Part shown: piece by piece, positions 1 through 5,731 of the stretch
Numbering within the stretch: position 1 is the first letter of the stretch
Layout of the letters: each line of letters begins with the position of its first letter
DNA from: an uncultured Lachnospiraceae bacterium
GTDB taxonomy: Bacteria > Bacillota > Clostridia > Lachnospirales > Lachnospiraceae
Direction: 5' to 3'
Length of the DNA stretch: 7,132 nt
NCBI GenBank assembly: GCA_937915975.1
Contig: CALGGL010000243.1
Coordinates: 1 to 7,132 of the forward strand
Notes under the pieces: generated by a model
Databases searched by the model: none
What the model was told of the DNA's origin: nothing
Seen by the model: only the letters and a program-made list of their open reading frames with translations
Program-made: the position numbers and the translations under genes

Positions 1-32
1 TAATTAAAAATAATAACACCTAAAATGTTTGA

Positions 33-62
33 TTGTAAAGTGCTATATATAAAAGTTATAAT
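33..62 (+). promoter_or_regulatory. Predicted sigma-A-type promoter of copA
   Basis: A -35-like TTGTAA at 33-38 is followed, after an 18-nt spacer, by a consensus -10 TATAAT at 57-62. This predicts a transcription start near 69 and a leader of about 50 nt before the copA ATG. No 19-20-nt spacer of the kind used by MerR/CueR activators is seen, so repression is more likely than MerR-type activation (inference). Confidence 0.6.
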
Positions 63-63
63 T

Positions 64-88
64 GCACAAAAGGTTAGATTGTGCTAAC
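64..88. promoter_or_regulatory. Candidate operator: overlapping dyads at the copA start site
   Basis: GCACAA (64-69) and TTGTGC (79-84) form a perfect 6-bp inverted repeat with a 9-nt spacer. A second dyad, GTTAG (73-77) with CTAAC (84-88), overlaps its right half. Both lie just downstream of the -10 box, across the predicted transcription start, where a repressor would block initiation. The sequence does not contain the CopY box TACANNTGTA, and it lacks the G/C-rich core of known CsoR operators. The regulator is therefore unknown, and the match could be chance. Confidence 0.35.
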
Positions 89-120
89 ATTCTGATAAAC
101 ATAATTTTGGAGATGATAAG

Positions 121-2712
121 ATGCAGAAATATGACGTAACCGGTATGAGTTGTGCAGCGTGCAGTGCCAGAGTTGAAAAGGCTGTTTCCAAGGTAGAGGG
201 CGTTGACACGGTTGCCGTTAATCTTTTAACCAATTCCATGACCGTTGAGGGCGATGTAAGTGCTGATACTGTTATAAGAGCAGTAGAGGATGCGGGATAC
301 GGTGCGAGCTTAAAAGATGCCGGTGATGCAAAAAACAAAACTACAAAAAATTCTGTAAATTCAGGTGATAAATCCGAAGAAAACATAGAATTTAAGAATA
401 TAAGAAAGAGGTTTTTCATATCTCTTGGATTTTTGCTTGTACTCCTTTACTTTTCCATGGGGCATATGATGCTTGGATTTCCGCTTCCGGCATTTTTTGA
501 CGGAAACCATGTGGCGATGGGACTGTTACAGCTTTTGCTTGCAGCTATTATAATGGTTATCAATCAGAAGTTTTTCATAAGCGGATTCAAGGGCTTCAGA
601 CATCTTGCGCCAAATATGGACAGTCTTGTTGCACTTGGTTCGGGAGCTTCGTTTATATACAGTGTGTGCGCGCTTTTTGCCATGACAGATGCAGGTGTGC
701 ATGGAGATATGTCAGCGGTTGAGCACTATATGGATGAGTTTTATTTTGAGTCGGCTGCTATGATACTTGTGCTTATTACGCTTGGCAAGATGCTTGAGGC
801 CTACTCAAAGGGAAGAACAACGGATGCTTTAAAGGGGCTTATGAAGCTTGCACCGGATACGGCAACGGTTGTAAGAAACGGAAAGGAAGAAACCGTATCC
901 GTTAATGAGGTTCGTGTGGGAGATACATTTATAGTAAAACCGGGCGAAAAAATACCCGTAGACGGAATTATTATATCAGGAAGTACAAGTATAGACGAGT
1001 CTGCACTTACGGGAGAAAGCATACCGGTTGATAAGAAAGAAAATGACGAGGTAAAGACTGCAACTATAAATCTATCAGGCTTTGTTACCTGCAGGGCGAC
1101 AAAGGTCGGAGAGGATACAACGCTTTCGCAGATAATTAATATGGTGAGTGATGCTGCAGCTACCAAGGCTCCGATTGCCAAAATAGCAGATAAGGTTTCG
1201 GGTGTTTTTGTACCGATTGTAATCGGCATCGCTATAGTTACTTATACAGTTTGGACCTTAGCAGGCTATGATGTCGGATTTTCTCTTGCCAGAGCAGTAT
1301 CTGTTTTGGTTATAAGCTGTCCTTGTGCTCTTGGACTTGCTACTCCGGTTGCGATTATGGTAGGAAGCGGACTTGGCGCAAAAAACGGTATACTGTTTAA
1401 AAACGCAACAGCTCTTGAAAATGCCGGAAAGGCAGAGGTTATACTTCTGGATAAAACAGGAACCATAACCAAAGGAAAACCGGTGGTGACAGATGTGATT
1501 GCTATGGGAGATAAGGCTTCCCAAGATGATATTCTGATTGAGACCGCTTATGCTGTTGAGAAAAAAAGTGAGCATCCTCTTGCCAAAGCCGTAGTTTCAT
1601 ATTGTGAAGAAAAAGGTATAGGAATATCAGAAAAGGAAGTAACAGAATTTACCAATTTACCGGGAAATGGTTTGACAGGTATAATAAATAATGAAAATGT
1701 ATATGCCGGAAACAGCAAATTCATATCAAAAAATGTGAAGATAGATGACAAGGTTAAGGATATTACAGAGAAGCTTTCAGGTGAAGGAAAGACTCCTATG
1801 CTTTTTGCAAAGGGTGATAAGCTTCTCGGAATAATTGCTGTTGCTGATGTCTTAAAGGATGACAGTATATCAGCCATAAGCGAGCTTAAGGAAATGGGTA
1901 AGACTGTGGTTATGATAACCGGAGATAATAAAATCACAGCCGAAGCCATAGGTAAAGAGGCGGGAGTTGATGAGATAGTTTCGGGTGTCCTGCCGGATAA
2001 GAAGGCCGAGGTTGTCAAGGAATATATGGAGCAGGGAAAGAAAGTTGTTATGGTTGGAGACGGAATAAACGATGCACCGGCTCTGACACAGGCAGATGTA
2101 GGTATAGCGGTAGGTTCCGGAACAGATATAGCTATAGATTCCGCAGATGTGGTTTTGATGAAAAACAATCTGTCTGATGTTACCGCTTCCATTAGGCTTA
2201 GCAAGGCAACCATTAAAAATATTCATGAGAATTTATTCTGGGCATTTATATATAATATAATAGGTATTCCGCTTGCGGCGGGAGTGTGGTATCCTATATT
2301 TGGATGGCTGCTTAACCCTATGTTCGGTGCGGCTGCCATGAGTCTTTCCAGTGTGTGCGTTGTTACCAATGCATTAAGGCTGAATCTTAAAAAAATAAGA
2401 AAATCAAGCTATGACAGCAGCCCTGATGAAGTAAAGGATTACTTGAATAAGGAAAATGACAAAGATAATAATCAATATAAAGAAGATAAAGGAGACAATA
2501 CTATGCAAAAAACAATTTCAATCGAGGGAATGATGTGCGGACATTGCGAAGCGACTGTTAAGAAGAGTCTTGAAGCTATAGATGGCGTAGAAGAGGCTGT
2601 TGCCAGTCATGAGAAAAATGAAGCAGTGGTAACATTATCAAAGGAAGTGTCTGATGATGTGCTTAAAAAGGCTGTTGAGGATAAGGATTATAAGGTAACA
2701 GAGATAAAATAA
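121..2712 (+). CDS. copA: Copper-exporting P1B-type ATPase with fused C-terminal CopZ domain
   Basis: This 863-residue membrane pump is predicted to expel Cu(I) from the cytoplasm using ATP. An N-terminal heavy-metal-associated (HMA) domain carries the GMSCAAC site (Cys11, Cys14). Membrane segments follow at roughly 99-119, 131-148, 167-188, 208-225, 361-380, 387-412, 704-727 and 733-755. Catalytic motifs are all intact: TGES 297-300, the metal-site CPC 400-402, phosphorylated Asp444 in DKTGT, the HP motif 485-486, TGDN from 600 and GDGIND 646-651. Tyr711-Asn712 and the Met740/Ser744 segment complete the Cu(I) signature. After a charged linker (about 761-794), a second HMA domain (795-863) carries GMMCGHC (Cys806, Cys809). 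The ATG at 121 has GGAG (109-112) 8 nt upstream. Most bacterial CopA proteins place HMA domains only at the N terminus, so the C-terminal one is unusual and looks like a captured copZ. Ag(I) may also be transported. Confidence 0.96.
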   Translation: MQKYDVTGMSCAACSARVEKAVSKVEGVDTVAVNLLTNSMTVEGDVSADTVIRAVEDAGYGASLKDAGDAKNKTTKNSVNSGDKSEENIEFKNIRKRFFISLGFLLVLLYFSMGHMMLGFPLPAFFDGNHVAMGLLQLLLAAIIMVINQKFFISGFKGFRHLAPNMDSLVALGSGASFIYSVCALFAMTDAGVHGDMSAVEHYMDEFYFESAAMILVLITLGKMLEAYSKGRTTDALKGLMKLAPDTATVVRNGKEETVSVNEVRVGDTFIVKPGEKIPVDGIIISGSTSIDESALTGESIPVDKKENDEVKTATINLSGFVTCRATKVGEDTTLSQIINMVSDAAATKAPIAKIADKVSGVFVPIVIGIAIVTYTVWTLAGYDVGFSLARAVSVLVISCPCALGLATPVAIMVGSGLGAKNGILFKNATALENAGKAEVILLDKTGTITKGKPVVTDVIAMGDKASQDDILIETAYAVEKKSEHPLAKAVVSYCEEKGIGISEKEVTEFTNLPGNGLTGIINNENVYAGNSKFISKNVKIDDKVKDITEKLSGEGKTPMLFAKGDKLLGIIAVADVLKDDSISAISELKEMGKTVVMITGDNKITAEAIGKEAGVDEIVSGVLPDKKAEVVKEYMEQGKKVVMVGDGINDAPALTQADVGIAVGSGTDIAIDSADVVLMKNNLSDVTASIRLSKATIKNIHENLFWAFIYNIIGIPLAAGVWYPIFGWLLNPMFGAAAMSLSSVCVVTNALRLNLKKIRKSSYDSSPDEVKDYLNKENDKDNNQYKEDKGDNTMQKTISIEGMMCGHCEATVKKSLEAIDGVEEAVASHEKNEAVVTLSKEVSDDVLKKAVEDKDYKVTEIK
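2488..2494 (+). promoter_or_regulatory. Internal Shine-Dalgarno inside copA
   Basis: AAAGGAG lies 8 nt before the in-frame ATG at 2503. It is at least as strong as the site before the copA start itself (GGAG, also 8 nt). It sits in the poorly constrained hydrophilic linker between the last membrane segment and the C-terminal HMA domain, exactly where a separate copZ gene would need its ribosome binding site. Confidence 0.6.
2503..2712 (+). CDS. Possible free CopZ-like copper chaperone from an in-frame internal start in copA
   Basis: Starting at codon 795 of copA, this frame encodes a self-contained 69-residue HMA domain, the normal size of a stand-alone CopZ chaperone (about 68-70 residues). 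It begins [15 protein letters not shown], with the Cu(I)-binding pair at Cys12 and Cys15 of the short product, and it ends at the copA stop codon. A well-placed ribosome binding site precedes the ATG. CopZ chaperones bind cytoplasmic Cu(I) and deliver it to the ATPase or to a copper-sensing repressor. Whether the short form is really made cannot be decided from sequence. The alternative is a recent fusion of copA and copZ that left the old translation signal as a relic. E. coli copA also yields a free chaperone-like fragment, but from the N terminus by ribosomal frameshifting, so this would be a different route to a similar result. Confidence 0.45.
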   Translation: MQKTISIEGMMCGHCEATVKKSLEAIDGVEEAVASHEKNEAVVTLSKEVSDDVLKKAVEDKDYKVTEIK

Positions 2713-2722
2713 AGAAAAACTG

Positions 2723-2752
2723 TGTACAAATAAGGCAAAATTATGTTATGAT
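2723..2752 (+). promoter_or_regulatory. Candidate promoter of the corA-plsC unit
   Basis: TGTACA (2723-2728) and TATGAT (2747-2752) are separated by 18 nt and start only 11 nt after the copA stop. A TATAAT at 2768-2773 is an alternative -10 but has no good -35. The resulting leader of about 90 nt contains a weak 6-bp inverted repeat (ATATTC 2785-2790, GAATAT 2801-2806) and nothing resembling a magnesium-sensing M-box. No terminator separates copA from this promoter, so read-through from copA is possible. Confidence 0.45.
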
Positions 2753-2851
2753 ACATTTTAGGATTCGTATAATCTGAATTACTAATATTCTGACATTTTT
2801 GAATATACTATACCTATTTTGCCATACTATTTGAGACAGGGGGAAATAACC

Positions 2852-3793
2852 GTGATAAGCAAATATATAACGGATGATGGAATCTTACATGAAATTGAAG
2901 ATTATCAGGATGGAATGTGGATTAGTCTTACAGCCCCCACTCAGGAAGAGAGTATGGAGATATCCTCACATTTTGGCATTGACCTTCCGGATATAAGAGC
3001 GGCTCTTGATGAGGAAGAGTCCTCACGTGTGGAGATAAATGATGATTATGTGCTTATAATCTTTGATATACCTACGGTAGAGATACGTCATAATCAGGAG
3101 GCATATACCACCATACCGCTCGGTATTATATGGACAGATAATTCGATTATAACCATATGTTCTGTAGAAACACCGGTTATAAAGCATTTTATAATTCATA
3201 AGCTTAAGGATTTTACTACCAAGAAAAAGGTGAGATTCACATATCAGATACTTTATCGTACGAGTATGCTTTATCAGTCCTATCTTCGTGTCATAGACAG
3301 AAAGCGTCTTGAGATGGAAGAAAAAATGGGAGGAGCAACCGAGGATTCGGATATTATTATCCTCCATGAACTTGAATCAAACCTTGTGTATTTTGATACC
3401 TCACTTCGTGCAAACCGGATGATTGTGGACAGACTTACAAGATACAGCGGTATTAAGAAGTTCCCGGAAGATCAGGAGCTTTTGGATGATATTATTGTCG
3501 AGAATCTGCAGGCGATAGAGATGACTCAGATATACCGTGATATCATAAAGGGTACAAGAGAGCTTATGTCAACGGTTATTGATAATAGGTTAAATAATAT
3601 AATGAAATATCTTGCGGCCATAACTATAGTAATGGCTATACCGACAATTATCTCCGGTATATACGGCATGAATGTTGCATCCAAATGGATGCCGCTTTCG
3701 ACAACGCCGTACGGTTTTTATATCATATGCGGAATAATAGTTTTGATATGCATAATAGTACTTTATGCACTTAGGAAAAAGAAGATGTTGTAG
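2852..3793 (+). CDS. corA: CorA-family divalent cation transporter
   Basis: The protein (313 residues from GTG 2852) belongs to the CorA/MIT family of pentameric channels, which take up Mg2+ and often Co2+ or Ni2+. It has a long acidic N-terminal cytoplasmic domain rich in helices, then the family's two C-terminal membrane helices at about 250-271 and 289-307. The signature YGMN (Gly272-Met273-Asn274) lies at the end of the first helix, and the tail RKKKML is cytoplasmic. The frame stays open upstream to a TTG at 2819, but that codon has no ribosome binding site. GTG 2852 has an AGGGGG-type site (2838-2843) 8 nt upstream and gives the usual family N terminus, ISKYITDDG. The ion cannot be told from sequence: ZntB-like Zn2+ transport is possible within this superfamily. 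It is probably co-transcribed with the acyltransferase 19 nt downstream. Confidence 0.9.
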   Translation: MISKYITDDGILHEIEDYQDGMWISLTAPTQEESMEISSHFGIDLPDIRAALDEEESSRVEINDDYVLIIFDIPTVEIRHNQEAYTTIPLGIIWTDNSIITICSVETPVIKHFIIHKLKDFTTKKKVRFTYQILYRTSMLYQSYLRVIDRKRLEMEEKMGGATEDSDIIILHELESNLVYFDTSLRANRMIVDRLTRYSGIKKFPEDQELLDDIIVENLQAIEMTQIYRDIIKGTRELMSTVIDNRLNNIMKYLAAITIVMAIPTIISGIYGMNVASKWMPLSTTPYGFYIICGIIVLICIIVLYALRKKKML

Positions 3794-3812
3794 AACAGGA
3801 AATGGTGATTAC

Positions 3813-4592
3813 ATGAAGCAACTGAAATTTAAGTTTGTGGTAGCATCAAGCTTAATATATGGTTTTGGAAGTATACCGAAATCCAATTATATGATAAGGC
3901 ATCCTGAGATTTATTCGGAGGAGGTATGCTACAGACGTGCAATAAAGATAATGCGTCATATGAAGCTTAAGGCACTCACAAGAACAAAATGCTACGGACT
4001 TGAAAATCTCCCTAAGGAAGGCGGATATATAATGTATTCCAATCATCAGGGCAAGTATGATGCCTTGGGAATACTTATAAAGCATAAGAAAACCTGTGCC
4101 GTGCTTTGGGAAGCAAAATCCGCTGACAGACTTCTTGCAAGACAAATATGCGGTTTGCTGCGTGCACAGACAATTGAATTTGACAATCCGAGACAGCAAA
4201 TAAAGGTGCTTAACAGTATTGCTGAGGAGGTTTCGGAGGGAAGAAGATATCTGATATTCCCTGAGGGCGGATATACAACAAATAAGAATAATCTCCAGGA
4301 ATTCAAGCATGGATGTTTTGCGTGCTCTTTAAAGTCAAAGGCACCGATAATACCTGTTGCCATATATGATTCATGGAAATCCATGGATATAAATACCATA
4401 AGACCGGTTACTACCCAGGTTCACTTCTTAGAACCGATTTACTATGAAGAGTACGGTCATATGAAGAAAAAAGAGATAAGTGATATGGTAAAGGGACTTA
4501 TCCGGCAAAGAATGGAAGATATTAAGAGCGGAGAATTTAAGAAAAGACTTAAAGAAGAAAAAAATAATAAATGTGAAGCAAAGGGAGCGTAA
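3813..4592 (+). CDS. PlsC-like 1-acylglycerol-3-phosphate acyltransferase
   Basis: This 259-residue protein resembles the enzymes that acylate lysophosphatidate, the second acylation step of phospholipid synthesis, at the inner face of the membrane. Motif I is NHQGKYD (catalytic pair His78 and Asp83, HX4D spacing). Motif III is FPEGG (149-153) and motif IV is APIIPV (177-182). Motif II is atypical: where PlsC enzymes usually have an (L/M/F)DR stretch, this protein reads IEF followed by DNPRQ (121-128). The C terminus (about 218-259) is lysine- and glutamate-rich. The chosen ATG at 3813 follows the corA stop by 19 nt, with AGGA at 3797-3800 (12 nt upstream) or a weak GGTG at 3804-3807. An earlier in-frame ATG at 3765 would overlap corA by 29 nt and has no ribosome binding site. 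The acyl acceptor is uncertain, and a lysophospholipid or other lipid acceptor is also possible. Confidence 0.85.
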   Translation: MKQLKFKFVVASSLIYGFGSIPKSNYMIRHPEIYSEEVCYRRAIKIMRHMKLKALTRTKCYGLENLPKEGGYIMYSNHQGKYDALGILIKHKKTCAVLWEAKSADRLLARQICGLLRAQTIEFDNPRQQIKVLNSIAEEVSEGRRYLIFPEGGYTTNKNNLQEFKHGCFACSLKSKAPIIPVAIYDSWKSMDINTIRPVTTQVHFLEPIYYEEYGHMKKKEISDMVKGLIRQRMEDIKSGEFKKRLKEEKNNKCEAKGA

Positions 4593-4614
4593 GAATTGTT
4601 CTTACGCTCTTTTT
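4585..4614 (+). terminator. Intrinsic terminator at the end of corA-plsC
   Basis: GAGCGTAAGAA (4585-4595) pairs perfectly with TTCTTACGCTC (4599-4609) around a 3-nt loop, and five T residues follow (4610-4614). The plsC stop codon TAA (4590-4592) lies inside the left arm of the stem. On the opposite strand the same hairpin comes directly after the asparaginase stop codon (4615-4613) but is followed only by CCCTTTGC. It may serve as a weaker terminator for that gene. Confidence 0.93.
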
Positions 4615-5530
4615 AAATACTAAATAAAAACCATAATTTCATATATGCAATAACAGGAGAAATGCGTATAAGCACATTAAGATGAAGATTTTTGTAAAGG
4701 CGTGTGCTTTCGTATTGATCCCTTTCGTCTACACCAACGACATATACCGGTACATTAAACTTATATGCTGTTTCACAAAACTCACTAAAAGCAGCATTAT
4801 CCGTTCCGAGGGTTCCTGAATGATAGGTTTCAAGGAGTATGGCTTTGATTTTGCTTTTATCAATATCAGGATAAACCTGTCCGGGAACAGCTTTAAGATA
4901 TAATATCGGTGCATTATCCGAAAGCTTTATGTCTTTAATTGATGACTTGTCGGTAAAGTCGTCAAAAACTGCCTTTAATGTGTCTGAGGATAATTCTATA
5001 TCATAAAGCTTATCCGAATACGACATATGAGGTAACAGACAAAGACAATCCTTAATTTCAGAATCGTATGCTGTATATACTCCGGGAGTTTTTTTCTCCC
5101 TGATATAATTGACGGCAAGTGAAAAATTATTAAGACCGTTTGCCTTTTTATCTGTCAAAATATAATTGCTTGAAACGAATATTATCGGAATCGCTGTATC
5201 ATTAAAGGCGAGTGCAGCGGCTGAGGCTGAGTATTGGAGTGTATCGGTTCCGTGAGTAACGATTATGCCGTCATATATTTCATCTTTCTTTCTTGATGCC
5301 TGTTTAATGGAATCAAGAAGCTTATTTATATGGCAACCGCTTAAATTCTCGCTAAGTATGGTATATGGATTAGCGGTATCAAAAACGGTTTCACGTGAAA
5401 TATCCGGGTTTGATTCCTTGTACAATTCAATAATCTGATATTTATTATCTCCGGAGGCGGTTGCTATATATTCGCCGTTTAATTCGGAGCCGATGGTTCC
5501 GCCGGTTAAAATAACCAATATTTTAAGCAT
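4613..5530 (-). CDS. L-asparaginase, cytoplasmic type-I-like
   Basis: This 305-residue enzyme is predicted to hydrolyse L-asparagine to aspartate and ammonia. The first active-site signature, TGGTIGS (9-15), supplies nucleophile Thr12. The second, HGTDT (93-97), supplies Thr95 and Asp96, and a lysine of REKK (144-147) is the likely last member of the charge-relay set. There is no signal peptide. The segment that reads GAMRP in the well-studied enzymes is SSNYILTDKKANG here (120-132), and the C terminus ends SPVIAYMKLWFLFSI. Both features suggest a distinct clostridial branch, and at 305 residues it is somewhat shorter than the usual 320-350. The start (ATG, minus strand, 5530-5528) has GGGAG at 5543-5539, 8 nt upstream. 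The frame is open a further 33 codons upstream, but that stretch has no ribosome binding site and overlaps the promoter region. Glutaminase side activity is possible. It is transcribed divergently from the C11 peptidase gene. Confidence 0.92.
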   Translation of the reverse strand: MLKILVILTGGTIGSELNGEYIATASGDNKYQIIELYKESNPDISRETVFDTANPYTILSENLSGCHINKLLDSIKQASRKKDEIYDGIIVTHGTDTLQYSASAAALAFNDTAIPIIFVSSNYILTDKKANGLNNFSLAVNYIREKKTPGVYTAYDSEIKDCLCLLPHMSYSDKLYDIELSSDTLKAVFDDFTDKSSIKDIKLSDNAPILYLKAVPGQVYPDIDKSKIKAILLETYHSGTLGTDNAAFSEFCETAYKFNVPVYVVGVDERDQYESTRLYKNLHLNVLIRISPVIAYMKLWFLFSI

Positions 5531-5599
5531 ATTTTTTACTCCCGTATAACAAACAATATTAATACATTTAATTATATATATTTTAGACATTAATTCAAC

Positions 5600-5629
5600 A
5601 TAATAAAATTTGTTTTTGTAAAGTTTCAA
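5600..5629 (-). promoter_or_regulatory. Predicted promoter of the asparaginase gene
   Basis: On the minus strand, TTGAAA (5629-5624) and TATTAT (5605-5600) are separated by 18 nt. They predict a start near 5593 and a leader of about 63 nt. The -35 box lies in the left arm of the inverted repeat at 5620-5647. Confidence 0.55.
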
Positions 5630-5647
5630 GGATAATGTTGAAACTTT
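5620..5647. repeat. Perfect 10-bp inverted repeat between divergent genes, candidate operator
   Basis: AAAGTTTCAA (5620-5629) and TTGAAACTTT (5638-5647) are exact reverse complements around an 8-nt spacer. Each arm contains TTGAAA facing outward, serving as the -35 box of the asparaginase promoter on one side and of the peptidase promoter on the other. The dyad is not followed by a T tract on either strand, so it is unlikely to be a terminator. A dimeric regulator bound here would control both genes. Alternatively the symmetry may simply reflect two -35 regions back to back, although the perfect match extends beyond the hexamers. Confidence 0.6.
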
Positions 5648-5666
5648 GCATTAATCGTTATAATAT
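5638..5666 (+). promoter_or_regulatory. Predicted promoter of the C11 peptidase gene
   Basis: TTGAAA (5638-5643) is followed by TAATAT (5661-5666) at 17-nt spacing, or by consensus TATAAT (5659-5664) at a short 15 nt. The two -10 readings overlap. Either predicts an A+T-rich leader of about 60 nt before the ATG at 5732. Confidence 0.5.
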
Positions 5667-5731
5667 ATTGATATATGATATTTTGTAAAAGGATGAATTA
5701 TAGGTTTTTCTGTATGCGGAGGATAAAATAT

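Noticed and set aside
84..419. 111-codon minus-strand frame over the copA promoter and first HMA domain
   Set aside because: It has no start signal and overlaps the well-supported N-terminal metal-binding domain of copA. Its hydrophobic look is a by-product of the opposite strand.
1548..2213. Long antisense open frame (221 codons) opposite copA, with similar ones at 801-1229, 1258-1575 and 1870-2226
   Set aside because: They lack ribosome binding sites and recognisable domains. They arise from the codon bias of the intact copA on the other strand.
2768..2806. Possible magnesium-sensing riboswitch or attenuator in the corA leader
   Set aside because: Only a 6-bp A+T-rich inverted repeat is present. 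There is no extended paired structure, no terminator-like stem with a T tract, and the leader is too short for an M-box.
3852..4399. Antisense open frames opposite the acyltransferase gene
   Set aside because: The plus-strand frame has all acyltransferase motifs. The antisense products are low in recognisable structure and have no initiation signals.
5693..5731. In-frame ATG 13 codons upstream of the chosen peptidase start
   Set aside because: The only purine-rich stretch abuts that ATG with no usable spacing. It would also add a poorly hydrophobic, basic extension before the signal sequence, whereas ATG 5732 has GGAGG at 9 nt.
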